64,000 nt of DNA from assembly GCA_907164885.2 (NCBI GenBank), contig OU015499.1, positions 147,094,118 to 147,158,117 on the forward strand, written 5' to 3'. The notes beneath the pieces are model-generated. The model was not told the DNA's origin, searched no databases, and was given only the letters and a program-made list of their open reading frames with translations. Made by a program: the position numbers and the translations under genes. Origin of the DNA: Dolomedes plantarius. Its lineage: Eukaryota; Arthropoda; Arachnida; Araneae; Dolomedidae. Below are positions 42,905-54,229 of this stretch, one piece after another (within the stretch, counting starts at the first letter, position 1; every line of letters starts with the position of its first letter).

Positions 42905-43025
42905 CGTTCACCGAAGTAGCGGTGGCTCAGAGGTATCGCTCCTGACGTTTAATCCTAAGGTCCCGGGTTCGAAACCAGCCGCCGTCGGGTGCAAGAACAT
43001 ATTAGAAGAACATAATTGAAATCCA
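42905..43025 (+). mobile_element. tRNA-derived SINE-like sequence
   Basis: An A box TGGCTCAGAGG (42923-42933) and a perfect B box GGTTCGAAACC (42966-42976) are spaced as in tRNA genes, embedded in GC-rich sequence that cannot close a full cloverleaf. This is the organisation of the RNA polymerase III promoter of tRNA-derived SINEs. The tail after 42985 is AT-rich with AAGAACATA repeats; the 3' boundary is approximate. Confidence 0.55.
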
Positions 43026-44208
43026 CAAGAACATAAATGAAATAAATTTGAAGTACCAGAAATAATTTTAGTTTTAGGAAAGGAGAAGTTAAAGCCTTTA
43101 GAATTTTTTTGTAATTGAATGAGCTTTTTTGTTTAAAATGCAAAATTTGAAAAAGGAAATTTTAAATAATTATTTTTTTTTAAATCTAATATATTTTTAA
43201 AAGGGAATAAACAGTTTTTAATCTTTAAGATATAAAGCCATTTCATTTTAAATCAAAAAAAGCAACACATCGGGTTGCCACTCAGCTAGTCTGGCTGAAA
43301 GCGCTGTAAGCAGTCCGACTTCGATGTCTACTGTGCAATCCCCTCCTCTAACACCTAGTACAACAGCAGACGAAGAAATCGCACAAGAAAGCTATAATTA
43401 TTATACTTCCAACTAATTGTGTTTCCTACCAATTTACTTCCTACAATTGTGTTCCTGCTAACTAATTCATTTAAATATAATTATTGATTTTAGCTCTTAG
43501 TTGTACATTTATTATAAATACAAACACATAAAAGAAAATGTTTTTCCTTTTCTTTAAATTAGAAAAAAAATTACCTTACCTTCATATACTTCTCTTTCAG
43601 AACTTTAATTATTGCTCGGCAAGTTTCTGGAATAATGACTCCAAGGTGTTGGGGAGATATTCCAGATGAAAACTTTAGATCCTCTAAGGTTCTTCCTGTA
43701 GCTAAAAATCTGAGAGTCACAACTAATCTCTGTTCCGCAGTTATTGCATTTCTCATTACAGTATTTTTCTTCTGGATGAGGGGTCCCACTTGAGCAAGTA
43801 AGTAATCAAAACATTCGTCGGTCATGCGAAGGTAGTTGCGGAAATCGTCAGGGTTGTTATCGCGCAGCTCTGACAATAACTGCATATCAGAAAACTTGCC
43901 TCGATTCAAGTACCATTTCTTTGACCAAAAGCGCCTCTTGATCCTCTTCTTTTTCCCGCCACCGAACAGAACGACAAAAATTGCCGCTAATTTTTTACGA
44001 GAGAGCATAGTAAGCGTAATTACACGACAGACCTACATGAACTGAGCTAAATCGGGCATCACGAATGTGCGAAGGCAGGTGGACGAGACGGAAAATATCC
44101 GGCGCCTCAGACACCGAGAGTCCCCGTGAGTGGCTGATGCCAGGTATCCGAGGCACGAAAATTCCCGCCGTCCCAGATGACGGAAGTCTACGTGAGTGGC
44201 CGGCTTAA

Positions 44209-44741
44209 CTGAATGAAGAAAGGCGGCGCTTTCGAGACCTTTCGAGAACGACCAGCAGTGGTATATAAAGTCGCCGAACGCGGATTCGTTGTTGCTGAGA
44301 GTGAGTGATTCAGAGACTAAGTTATTCAGAGTGACGCTGGAGCCGGACACAAGGAGATACTGTCGGGCCTAAATGGACTTGAAAGAGCGCAGCGACAACT
44401 CAAGTCTGACCTTCCTCGTCGATGCCGTGAACCCAGGAATTTAATTTTTTTAATATATGTTGTAAATCGTCTGTATTTATTCAAGAAATGCAATTCAAGC
44501 ATAAAATACAAAAAGGCTGGCAGTCTTTTATTTAAGGCAAAGTCCTTACAAAACTTATGAATCAATTGTTAATATAAAATAAAAAAAATTATTTTTTTTA
44601 ATTGCGAGGTTTTTTTTTGTTCCCCTGTGACGTAACGTTTGGAAACACGGTACAAAAAATACGCAATTTTATTTGAGAAAACACAGTATACCCAACTATT
44701 TTATTAGAAAAAAAAAGCACTGTATATATATATATATATAA
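44209..44741. other. Flank of the Harbinger element and AT-rich DNA
   Basis: No gene. A TATA-like GTATATAAAGTCGCC (44262) is followed by GC-rich sequence to about 44430, LTR- or promoter-like. Then AT-rich DNA and a short TA run (44724-44741), which abuts the end of the zinc-finger array of copy B. Confidence 0.35.
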
Positions 44742-44745
44742 CATG

Positions 44746-46248
44746 TGGCTGCACATTTTTTCTCACATACATTGCAGGCAAAAGGTTTCTCTCATGTATG
44801 GGTATGGAGATGTATTTTTAGTTGACCTTTATCAGAATATCTTTTCTCACATAGAGTGCAGGCAAAAGGTTTCTCTCCCGTATGTGTACGGAGATGTCTT
44901 GTTAAATCCCCCCGCACAGAAAATCTTTTCTCACAAACATTGCAGGCGAAAGGTTTCTCGCCTGTATGGGTACGGAGATGAACTTTTAAATGACTTTGCT
45001 GAGAAAATCTTTTCTCACATAGAGTGCATGCAAAAGGTTTCTCTCCCGTATGTGTACGGAGATGTGCATTTAAATCACCCAGTCGAGAAAATCTTTTCTG
45101 ACATACAGTGCAGGCGAAAGGTTTCTCTCCTGTATGAATATGGAGATGTTTTGTTAAATCCGTCTGCACCGAAAATCTTTTTTCACATACATTGCAGGCA
45201 AAAGGTTTCTCTCCTGTATGGGTATTGAGATGTCTTTTTAATAAACTCCGCTGAGAAAATCTTTTCTCACATTCAATGCAGGCAAAAGGTTTCACTTCTG
45301 AATGTATAGGGAGATGTCTTTTTAATAAATAAAGCTCAGAAAATCTTTTCTCACATTCAAGGCAGGCAAAAGGTTTCTCTACTGTATGGGTACGGACATG
45401 TCTTTTTAAATGACCCTGTTCTGAAAATTTTTTCTCACATTCAGTGCAGGCAAAAGGTTTCACTTCTGAATGTATAGGGAGATGTCTTTTTAATAAATAA
45501 AGCTCAGAAAATCTTTTCTCACATTCAAGGCAGGCAAAAGGTTTCTCTACTGTATGAGTACGGACATGTCTTTTTAAATGACCCTGTTCTGAAAATTTTT
45601 TCTCACATTCAGTGCAGGAAAAAGGTTTCTCTCCTGTATGAATACGGAGATGTCTTTTTAAAGAACCTAACTCAGAAAATCTTTTGTCACATACAATGCA
45701 TGTGAATGGTTTCTCTCCTGTGTGGGTGCGGAGATGTGCTTTTAAATTACCCTGTACTGAAAATCTTTTCTCGCATACAGTGCAAGCAAAAGATTTCTCT
45801 CCTGTATGGGTAAATACATGTCTTATTAATTTACTCTGAGTAAAAAATCTTTTCCCACATACATTGCAGTCAAAAGGTTTCCTTCCTGTATATTTACATA
45901 GATGTGTTTTTAAGTGACCGAGCTCAAAAAATCTTTCCTCACACATGGCAGGTGAGACTTTTCTATCCTGTACAGGTACGGAGATGATTATCAGCAGTGT
46001 AGCATAAAAGATGTGCATTCAAGGCAACCAACCGTGAAAATGTTCCTTTGCATAAATTACATTTGATAAATTTCCTCATCCGTGTGAGGTAGAAGATGTG
46101 AATTGAAGCTTTTAACATTTATACTAATTCTGCATGTGCCACACGGAGTGCAATCGTATTTGGCTTGAGTAGGGTTCTGCTTGCAAGAATGGCTTTCATT
46201 TGAAGGTCCTTTTACACTGGAAATACATGACATTTGTTCCTCCACCAT
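44746..46248 (-). pseudogene. C2H2 zinc-finger gene, copy B, 13 complete fingers
   Basis: The leader exon starts at ATG 46248 with MVEEQMSCISSVKGPSNES, paralogous to copy A. It then shows FNSHLLPHTDEE and, after a frame break near 46059, a finger KCNLCKGTFSRLVALNAHL, followed by an in-frame TAG near 45975 and another frame break. The long open part (44792-46018) has one degenerate finger and 13 regular fingers. Fingers 4-5 and 6-7 are a near-identical 168-bp tandem duplication with unusual linkers HTVEKPF and HSEVKPF. The array stops at TGA 44792-44794, replacing the linker Gly, and a TA microsatellite follows at once. A likely splice acceptor (CTCTTTCTACAG) puts the exon start at 46351. Leader lesions suggest a pseudogene, unless translation starts inside. 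Confidence 0.8.
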
Positions 46249-47189
46249 GCCGACATTTCTTTATGTGACGATCCAAATACTAACTGCCAGAAATATGCTT
46301 ATCTTCTTAATTTGTGGACTCCTTAAACATTTTAGTTTCGTACCTAACAATCTGTAGAAAGAGGAGAAAGAAATTTAGTAAGACATATTAACACTGTACC
46401 ATCATATTATGAATCACTCGAAATTCTAAATTAATATTATCTACAATGTTTCTAAAAATTTGGTAATAAATACTCGTTTCCTATTTTTCCCTTTAAATTA
46501 CCAGCAAATAATAAAAGTTTGTTTGTGCTAGAAAATGAGATTTATATAAACTGTTAAAAATTATATTCTTCATTAATTAAATTATTGAGATTTTAAATTT
46601 ATTGCAATTATGGCACAAGATTCCTCAGCCATCGTTATTCTTTTGTCTTGGTAGATCATAAGGATGTGTAGAGATTCAATATGTTATGTTTTGTAGACAT
46701 ATCCTCAAAACTACAGACATTGACCCGATCAATATTGCATAAGGAATATTAATATAATTTTTTCCCTTTATATTCATTTCAGTTGTCTAAAACTCAAAAT
46801 TATTTCATCATTAAGTATTATGCTCTGAGAAATTTAAAAGATGGATATCTGAGCTAAAAGCTTGGTTACTACCAGATTAAAAACATCAGAAATCTAATAA
46901 AATATAAATAATTATTACATGAAATGACAAAGGATATGTTGTTTGTGGGTTTTTCAGCATATTTGTTTGGATTGTAGTTTCGTAGCTAAAAATATTTTTC
47001 ACCATGCTTTGTCCCTGCTTTAATTTGAATTTTGTGAATAAAATACATTAGGATAACAGTGATATAAATCATTCAGAATTATTTCCTTTCTTCGACCGCA
47101 TAACAGTGCTTTTATGTGATTTTCCAAATAATCTAAATGAAATATTTCACAACAATTATCTTTGGACCTCTTGTAGATCATAAGATATT

Positions 47190-49675
47190 AAAAGCTTATA
47201 AACACCTAATAAAAATTCCAGACAAAATAAATCTGCACAGCTATCATGCAATACTTCTTAAAAATTACTTATTAAAATAATTTAAATTTTCATATTTAGA
47301 AATAGTAATTCAGAACTGCTCAAAGATTTACCCCCTTTATCTCTTATGCAATTCCTTTTTGTTAACTCTTTTAGACTCTCCATGTTCTAGGTATAACTTG
47401 CCAAATGAATGTAGGATATATCTTAAGAGTCAACCAGTGAGATACTGATTTGACATATTTTGATATTATAGCAAAGAAACAGAATTTCACTGCCATTGAA
47501 GGAAAAAAAAAATACACTTAAGATAGAAAATTTATTCCATTGCATATCTCTTTAACTATATATTTTACCAACAGACTTGGTTAATCAGAAAATAAAGACA
47601 TTTGGAAGCTAAGACATAAATTTTAGAATGGCTAAAAGGTTCTTTTTCATCATTGTAACAAGTGACAACAATGTGCACTTAATACCAGAAGCTGAAAATA
47701 GAAGTTCCATGACAGAGATTCTCTTCTGAGAAAATGTGTGTACATTTTGAAAGTTTCTCTTAAAGTCTGCTAAATGGTTGAGCAGGGTTCAACCATTTAG
47801 CAGACTATTTAAGACAATACCTGTAAGAAATAAAGGGGATATGTGAAACAAGAGCACACTCCAACTGGTTATCTTATGTATTTAATGAATTGTAACCACA
47901 ATGATGGTATATTAGAGCTAAATACCAACAACAACTTGGCATACCAACCAATGCTTCAATGAGATAACTTGCAATGTTAATGATAGAAAATACATACAAT
48001 TTTCCTGCAGTGAGTAGATTTACCTGTCTGTATCAGGACAACAAATTTTGACTACAAGTCAGTATTCACTTTGTAAAAGTTTTAAAACGTCTGTGAAACC
48101 AAACTCATCACAACTTTCTGTATTAAAATTATATGAATAATCATTTTAATTGGGAAAATTATTCATATCTCATAAAATGATTATTCATATTTTAATTCGG
48201 TCATTCAGTCTTAAGCATCAACATTAAATATAGATGAAACACTATTCTAATACAGCAAAAAGATTATAAAGTTGTAAAGTTCCTCAAATATTTTGTTTGT
48301 TTTATCACATCAATACTTTATTTTCTGAAAATATGGTGCATTTGAAGTAGGTCTGGTTCAACACCTATACTTCCTATTTAATGAATACTAACATAAAGGT
48401 TAGAAAATATGTAAAAAATTAATTATTAAAGGCATGAACAGCAAGAACTTGCACGTTAGACTTTCTAGTATAAAATAATTAAATGTTATACTGTTTGACC
48501 TTAATATATTAAGCTAATATAGAAGTTTCCAAATTTTTAAAGCCTAAAATGTAGAATTCACTTAAAATATTATAAATTTTTCTTAGCAGATATTTATAAC
48601 TTATGTTTAAAACAAAGTTATATGTAACTGTTAACTAAACTGACAATAAGTAAGAGAGTTCAATATGAAATGTAAAGCTATCAAAATGATTACAAAGGAG
48701 AGAAAAATCTTCTGATCAATGGTTCACTTATGTTAAAATATTTTCCAAAACTTTTCTTCAAAGAACTTATAGAGAATGTTAATGAATTTTTCCCTTATGC
48801 AAAATGAAAACCATTGCCTATTATTTCATGTTTTTGACAAAGTTATCTTTTACATAAATGGTTCAATACAATTCTTTAACAACAGTTTTAACCTTTATTC
48901 AGGTATAAATGTAATTCATTTGATGCATATTTCTTCTCAGTACAATTACTGAGTATATTTCTGAAGCACTGGAGAAATGAAACAGCACTAGAATTTTCAA
49001 AACTGCATTTTTGATACTTATACTGTAGTTACTTTCTATTAAATAACTTTTTTTACCCCGAGGAAGGGAGGTGAGGATACTTAAATCCTAAAACCAAACA
49101 AACATCAATTTGATTAACAATGATCTTTAGAACAGAAGTTATGGATTAATAGATTACCAAATGCATGAACACCAAGAAAGCACACCCAAATTTTGTAAGT
49201 ACAACATAATCTATTGAGCATAAAGAATATACTGGTAAGAGAACAGATGATTAAAATTTAGTTTTAAATTAACCTGAGTACAATTTTTACGACAGAAAAT
49301 TTTAAAACACGATATCAAAGTTGTCATAAATATCAGTAAATATAGATTTTTAAATCTTGAAATGTTTCAAACAAAGAAGACTTTAGAATACATAATACAG
49401 AGAAAATTACAGTTTTATATATAACATACTAGTAATTGTGTACAGTAATAAAAAGCAAGCCTGTACTATTACAGTTTTGAAGTATTAAATAATTTATGTT
49501 TGCTTTTAATAAAATATTCAATTTTAAATATCAAGTATTATTTTAAAAGTCTTTGAAATACATTGGCTTAAAACTTTATACAAGCATTTTGTAATGAATT
49601 ATGTACCTAGAACAATGAATATTTTGGAGTACTGCTGTCACTATTATTCCTGTCATCTTTGTTGCAATAAGCAAT
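47190..49675. other. Shared non-coding DNA of copy B
   Basis: No gene is supported. Several blocks align with copy A at 28800-31580. A hairpin lies at 47764-47806 and an imperfect AT-rich inverted repeat at 48135-48200. Probably the upstream intron of the zinc-finger gene. Confidence 0.4.
47764..47806. repeat. Perfect 18-bp inverted repeat, 7-bp loop
   Basis: Arms AGTCTGCTAAATGGTTGA (47764-47781) and TCAACCATTTAGCAGACT (47789-47806) enclose GCAGGGT. Copy A has no equivalent near 29010, so it arose after the duplication or was lost there. Confidence 0.85.
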
Positions 49676-49689
49676 GAGCATTAATGTTA

Positions 49690-50452
49690 ACACAAATAAT
49701 GTAAATAATTCAACACGAAATAAAATGTATAAAGAGGGCATAGACTGTCGAACAAATCAACAGAAAACTTACCCTAGCATTGAAAATTTTAACTTTTCAA
49801 TAAAAGATTGTGCAGTTACAACAAATCCCCATACTGAAAACGGACAAATATAACTAAAAGTAAATAATTCAACAAAGCAAGATAATTATTAGCAGGAAGA
49901 ATGTAGACAAAAATAAACAGAAATCATGCACTTAGGACTCAACACACCATAATGCAAGATTCTGTAGCAGTAAAGGAACTAAACCATATATCGAGGTATC
50001 CGACTGGTCTCGTCATCAGGAGGCCTAACCAAATCAGTTACCTCAAGGGGGAACTTTCTGAATAGGATGCAGGTCTAACCAAAACAAATGAAAATAAAGA
50101 GCCATCCTGCACTTAGGGCTGAACACACCATAAATGCAAGTACGAATACAATCCTAAAGAACAAAAATGATCAAAAATTTGACTACCTGTTTCAGTGGGG
50201 ATCTCGGGGCCTTGGGATGTCTTTTGGTTAGACCTGCATCCTATTCAGAAAGTTCTCCCTTGAGGTAACTGATTTGGTTACACCTCCAGGTGACAAGATC
50301 AGTTGGTTACCTCGATATATGGTTTAGTTCCTTTACAGCTACAGAATCTTGCATTATGGTGCGTTGAGTCCTAAGTGTGTGATTTCTGTTTATTATTGGT
50401 CTACATTCTTCCTGCTAATAAATATCTTGCTTTGTTGAATTATTTACTTTTA
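49690..50452. mobile_element. Foldback-type insertion, 763 bp, 14-bp direct flanks
   Basis: The 14-bp sequence GAGCATTAATGTTA occurs on both sides (49676-49689 and 50453-50466), while copy A has one related GAGCATGAATGTTA at 31563. Inside, arms 49854-50085 and 50215-50453 are long inverted repeats, sharing for example CTAAAAGTAAATAATTCAAC and GGTAACTGATTTGGTTA-type words. No coding capacity. The family is not recognised. Confidence 0.75.
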
Positions 50453-50466
50453 GAGCATTAATGTTA

Positions 50467-51540
50467 TTTACTAAACACTATCAACAAAAACTTTGACACT
50501 AAATTAATACAGAAACAAATAACATAAAAAAATTATTTCTGATACAATCATAAATAAATTGTTCCACTGATAAAAAAATGATACAATACGGCCAAACTGC
50601 AGATTACTCCTAATGGTATCAAGTTGTGCAAACTCACCAAGTTTGGTGCCAGTACATCATTATGGGCAAAATTTAGCTATTCATTTTGTTTTAGTTCCAA
50701 GTTTCACATTAAATTAACAGTGTTTTGGATTTCATAGAAAGTTAAAAGTTTAATGCACATAAATGATGGTTCATCAACTCTGATAAGGTTTACATGTTTT
50801 AACAATTTTAATACATTTTAAGCATGAAATTAAATTTAAAAAACTCTGAACACATAAATGCTCTGAAAAGAGCTCAATTTTTCTTGGTCTTAAATCTAGT
50901 GATTATATTTTACAAGTGGCTCCTTTTTTTTATAATCTGCAGCTCTTGGATTGTAATCATTATAATAATTAATTTTATTATTCAGTTTAATGTTTTAATA
51001 AGCTGAAAACCTTAGGCACTTAAGCTTCGTACTTACTTAGCGAAAGGATAGGGATTATTTCTGAGAAATATCGCTTTGTATTTTTCAGCTTTAAGTTATT
51101 GAATTTTAATGACCATCAGGTGCTTTCAGCCAATAAAATTTGAAATAAGCTTCATTTCATGAATTTTACAATCAGCAAATGAAGACAATTTTGAATTCTA
51201 TTCGCAATATTTCATTCTCCTTCTCTTCAAGGATTACAATTAGAGGGAATAGAGCTTACCTCTGGTTATTAATACCTAGATCATAGGTCTACGCTAGGCC
51301 TGGGTGCATCTGATACATCAGTTAACTTTGATTAGTAATTTCGAATTCAAAAATGTTTTAATTTAGAGTCATAATTTATGTTTTTACTTAATTTTGTAGT
51401 CTCAAAAATATATTTTGATTTTGCTCTCAGATGTTAAACAATGAGCTGAAGAAATATCGTTGCCACTGACGATTATAAATATACTCCTGTATAATCTATC
51501 GGAGTGTGAAGTCACTTTCAGCTTTGCACTACAGTAAAAA
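50467..51540. other. Shared non-coding DNA of copy B
   Basis: No gene seen. Blocks at 50575-50870 and 51110-51320 match copy A at 31700-32000 and 32200-32430. Confidence 0.4.
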
Positions 51541-51904
51541 GGGACTAGATTGGCCAATGAGACCGATCGTGGAAAGATTTCCTGGAAAAGATACCTTTAC
51601 AACAGTTGAGTTAAAACAGCATTTGGTGAACTTACCAGTTCAGTGCAACGCTTGCATCCCTAAAGGCCTGTTCACATATCCTCGAATACTCAAGTCTCTA
51701 GCGGTAACACGAACGGTCGCGAAGGGGACAAGTGTCACCCACTTTTATGTCGGTGTTATTTCCATATGTATTTAACTCAGCGTTCTCTGACACCTTCTTT
51801 TCCTCTTTAAGTACACTATTTAAAATATATTCCTTATGGGAGCACCCTTATCAAATTCTCGTCGAGGTGCCCTACCTGCCTTACCCGAATGTCATCAAAA
51901 CGAA

Positions 51905-52364
51905 GGCACCTGTTATGAAACGAAAACCCGTTTTCCTCATTGTTAGGTAGCATGATTCCAACCCATTACCTTTCGAGTTATCCCATAATTTCTCGATATT
52001 GGTCCTGGAACTTTTAAGTGCCTATCAAAAGAAGAAGACCAAATAAGGCCCTGACTCCTACCTTGTTGGTGTTTCTGGCATAGCGATCCCTTTCAAATTT
52101 ACATTTGATAGAATCAATGTAAATATTTGTGCAATCTGCTATTATTTTATACACGTGTTCGTCAATAAACAAATCGAATATTTTTTTCCGGAGAAAAAAA
52201 GTTTTTCTGCCATGCCTTTTGGTCTTGGAATATGTGTTATGTTTCCCGCTTGGTTCTGACATTTCTGACAAACTTTTTTTATTACATTGAAAAATGTCAT
52301 TACAAAAAGTTTGATGTAAAGAACCTATTAGGGATTGACTCTCTCTTATTAGATTTTTAATCAT
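51905..52364 (-). pseudogene. piggyBac transposase fragment
   Basis: The main frame (52014-52364) contains KKIFDLFIDEHVYKIIADCT, YARNTNKVGVRALFGLLLLI, the start of the DDE_Tnp_1_7 domain. After a one-base shift near 52018 a second frame goes on with LKSSRTNIEKLWDNSKG and SCYLTMRKTGF. None of the catalytic Asp residues is included; the remaining two thirds are missing at the copy B border. Confidence 0.65.
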
Positions 52365-52589
52365 AAATAAATAAAAGGATCTAAAATCTAAATATTATGG
52401 AGAATAAAATAAATTCACTTACCTTCAAAAGTTACGCAGATGGTCGCGTGAGGGACAGGTGTCAACCAGTAAACTTTGACTCGGTTCAATCGAAGAATAG
52501 TTAGAGACTAACTAAAGTGAAAATAGAAGGGACAAGAGGGAAGGTAATTTGGAGGTAGAAGGAAAAGGGGAGACTTCCAACCTTCTGAT

Positions 52590-52756
52590 TGTAACGTTCC
52601 TGGCACATAAGGGAAGTTACTGGTAAGCAAGTAAATGAAGACAGGGCAAGATTGCAATAGAACACAAACTTTATTGGCCGCCATTATATACTCAACTACG
52701 TTCTGGATCTAGCTGTTGCCACTTACATAAATGTACTACTCGATGATGACATGACA
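52590..52756 (-). repeat. Gypsy 3' LTR
   Basis: 167 bp, about 90 percent identical by eye to the 5' LTR. Contains GTATATAATGG (TATA-like) and AATAAAGTTT (poly-A signal). Confidence 0.9.
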
Positions 52757-52812
52757 TCTTCCCTTTTAATGAAAACACAAAATAACATAAATACAAAACA
52801 AGTAACAAATAT

Positions 52813-54042
52813 TTATAAGTCAAGACGTTTAGGTGGGCGGACAGTTCGGCCGGAACGGGTGGTAATCGTTTTAGCGATGTTGGACGATCTTTTAACATTT
52901 GCCGAAGTCGAAGCTGCTGGAGGAGCAACAGGACAGGAATCGGGAGAGATTGAACTTGCAGACGAAGGGTTAATCACAATCTCTCCATCTGGAGGAATCA
53001 CTGTGTTTATGCGTCGGATCACTTCTGAGTTTCGTCTATAAATGTCGCCATCGGCAGTAGTCAAAATATAAGACCGCGGAGCATCTGCAGTTCCAGATAT
53101 TGTCGCAGGAACCCACTTCCTATGAGACATTTTTAATTTAACCTTTTCTCCGTCCACAAAATATGGGGAGTTAGCACTTGAAGTTGTTGCACCAAGACGC
53201 TGCTTTTCCCTCACCAACTGCAGAGGAACAGAAGACGATTCTCGTGGTAAGCGCAGAGAGGGATAGCTAGGTATTAGAGTTCGAGTAGGACGTCCAAACA
53301 GTCTTTGTGCAGGCGATGACAAATTATTGCGAGGAGTATTTCTCGAATTCAAGAGTGCTAGTCTGTAATCAATATGTTCAATTTTACATCTTTTCAACAA
53401 CAATTTTGCTTCTTGAACATACCGTTCAGCTAACCCATTGGACTTTGGATAGTGTGGGATAGATGTCTGATGCCTAATTCTCCAGTTATGAGCAAACTTG
53501 CGGAAAGCTTCTGAACTGTATTGGGGCCCATTATCAGATTCTAAAATATCTGGTATACCATGTACTGCAAAACAGTCTTTCAGGAATTCAATTACCGAAT
53601 ATGATGTAGGATAATTTAACTGTTTGAAGTCGAAATAATCGGAGTAGCTGTCAACTACAAGACAATAAGTTTTCTCTGCAAATTCAAATAAATCAGATGC
53701 AACTCTTTGCCAAGGAAAACAAGGAACCGGTTTCATCCATAACGGCTCAGTATTAGGAGCTCGAGATGTTTGCTGACACACCGGACACTGTTGTACATAA
53801 GCTTCAATATCACTTGACATTCCCTGCCAAAATATGATTTCACGTGCACGACGAAGTGAAAGATTAGTTCCCAGATGTCCTTGATGGATAAGCCTCAAGT
53901 ATTGATGTCGGAGGCTTCGTGGAACAATAAATCGTTCACCTTTGAATGAGGTTTTCATATACTGACAGTTCCTCTCTATAATTCCAATATTTACGAAGCT
54001 CTTTGGGAACCTCTTGGATAGTATCTGGCCATCCATTAACAA
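52813..54042 (-). pseudogene. Gypsy pol: integrase part
   Basis: An open 409-residue frame with the zinc-binding H2C2 region (LIHQGHLG ... CPVCQQ) and the integrase core: VASDLFEF (first Asp), LESDNGPQYSS (second) and LAERYVQEAK (Glu), so all three catalytic residues are present. The C-terminal part has a GPY-like region and ends in VRPPKRLDL, 57 bp before the 3' LTR. It is separated from the RNase H frame by stops and frame changes (54043-54229). Confidence 0.85.
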
Positions 54043-54229
54043 TTATACACTTCAACTGTTGCAATTCTTCATCCTCAGTGATTGCAGACAAAATTTCAGG
54101 GTATATTGACATCGGAAAAAGGACATCTAAAGCAACTTCAAAAACTTCCTTCTCTAAGCATTCTTCAAAAGTATCAGCTTCACAATCACGACTCAGAGCA
54201 TCAGGTACAGGTATATCTACTCCACGTTT

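Larger units (their letters stand above)
37489..43416 (+). pseudogene. Harbinger MADF/BESS DNA-binding protein gene
   Basis: Exon 1 (37489-37950) encodes a MADF domain: FIELYRKLPCLWKVKSEDYS, NILRQEAWEDLAK, KKKVHSMRGSFRKEMKK and PKLWYYEHLLF. It ends at a GTAAGT donor. Exon 2 (42260-42654) follows TTTGTTTTAG and carries a basic KKRKHKRED patch and a BESS-like helix pair, SIAAKLRRFASANYDQFLLA. Exon 3 (43263-43416) is Ser/Thr-rich and ends in a TAA. An in-frame TGA at 42650-42652 lies just before the exon 2 donor, so the last exon may not be translated; without it the phases join exactly. In Harbinger elements such a protein helps the transposase enter the nucleus and find the ends. Exons 2 and 3 lie in the intron of the transposase gene on the other strand. 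Confidence 0.75.
40955..44008 (-). pseudogene. Harbinger (HARBI1-like) transposase, one nonsense codon
   Basis: Exon 1 (43580-44008) begins MLSRKKLAAIFVVLFGGGKK and ends EKYMK at a GTAAGG donor. Exon 2 (40955-41761) begins FPKEKEDW after TATTTTTAAG; the join is seamless for the family. Catalytic blocks are NCGGCIDGK (first Asp), MVDVGANGRISDGG (second) and RRCVENAFGI (Glu), the DDE_4 nuclease pattern. A TGA near 41468 interrupts SNDLN and PSNSETT; otherwise the frame is open. The intron (41762-43579) houses MADF exons 2 and 3. Confidence 0.85.
37251..44205. mobile_element. PIF/Harbinger element, 6955 bp, TSD TAA
   Basis: The 34-bp perfect terminal inverted repeats begin AGCCGGCCACTCACGTAGAC and are flanked by TAA (37248-37250 and 44206-44208), the 3-bp target duplication of this superfamily. 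The motif CCACTCACG of the terminal repeat recurs inverted at 37413-37421 and 44125-44133. It encodes the expected pair: a MADF/BESS DNA-binding protein (plus strand) and a DDE nuclease transposase (minus strand), with interleaved exons. A 1881-bp foldback, a tRNA-cored foldback and a tRNA-derived SINE have inserted in its introns. Confidence 0.9.
44792..51880. repeat. Segmental duplication, copy B
   Basis: Paralogue of 9705-33880 in the same orientation. It lacks the Tc1 pair, the hAT MITE and the Polinton found in copy A and so gives their empty sites, for example ATTGCAAT near 46605 and CATAAGATATTA near 47181. It has its own insertion at 49690-50452. Confidence 0.8.
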
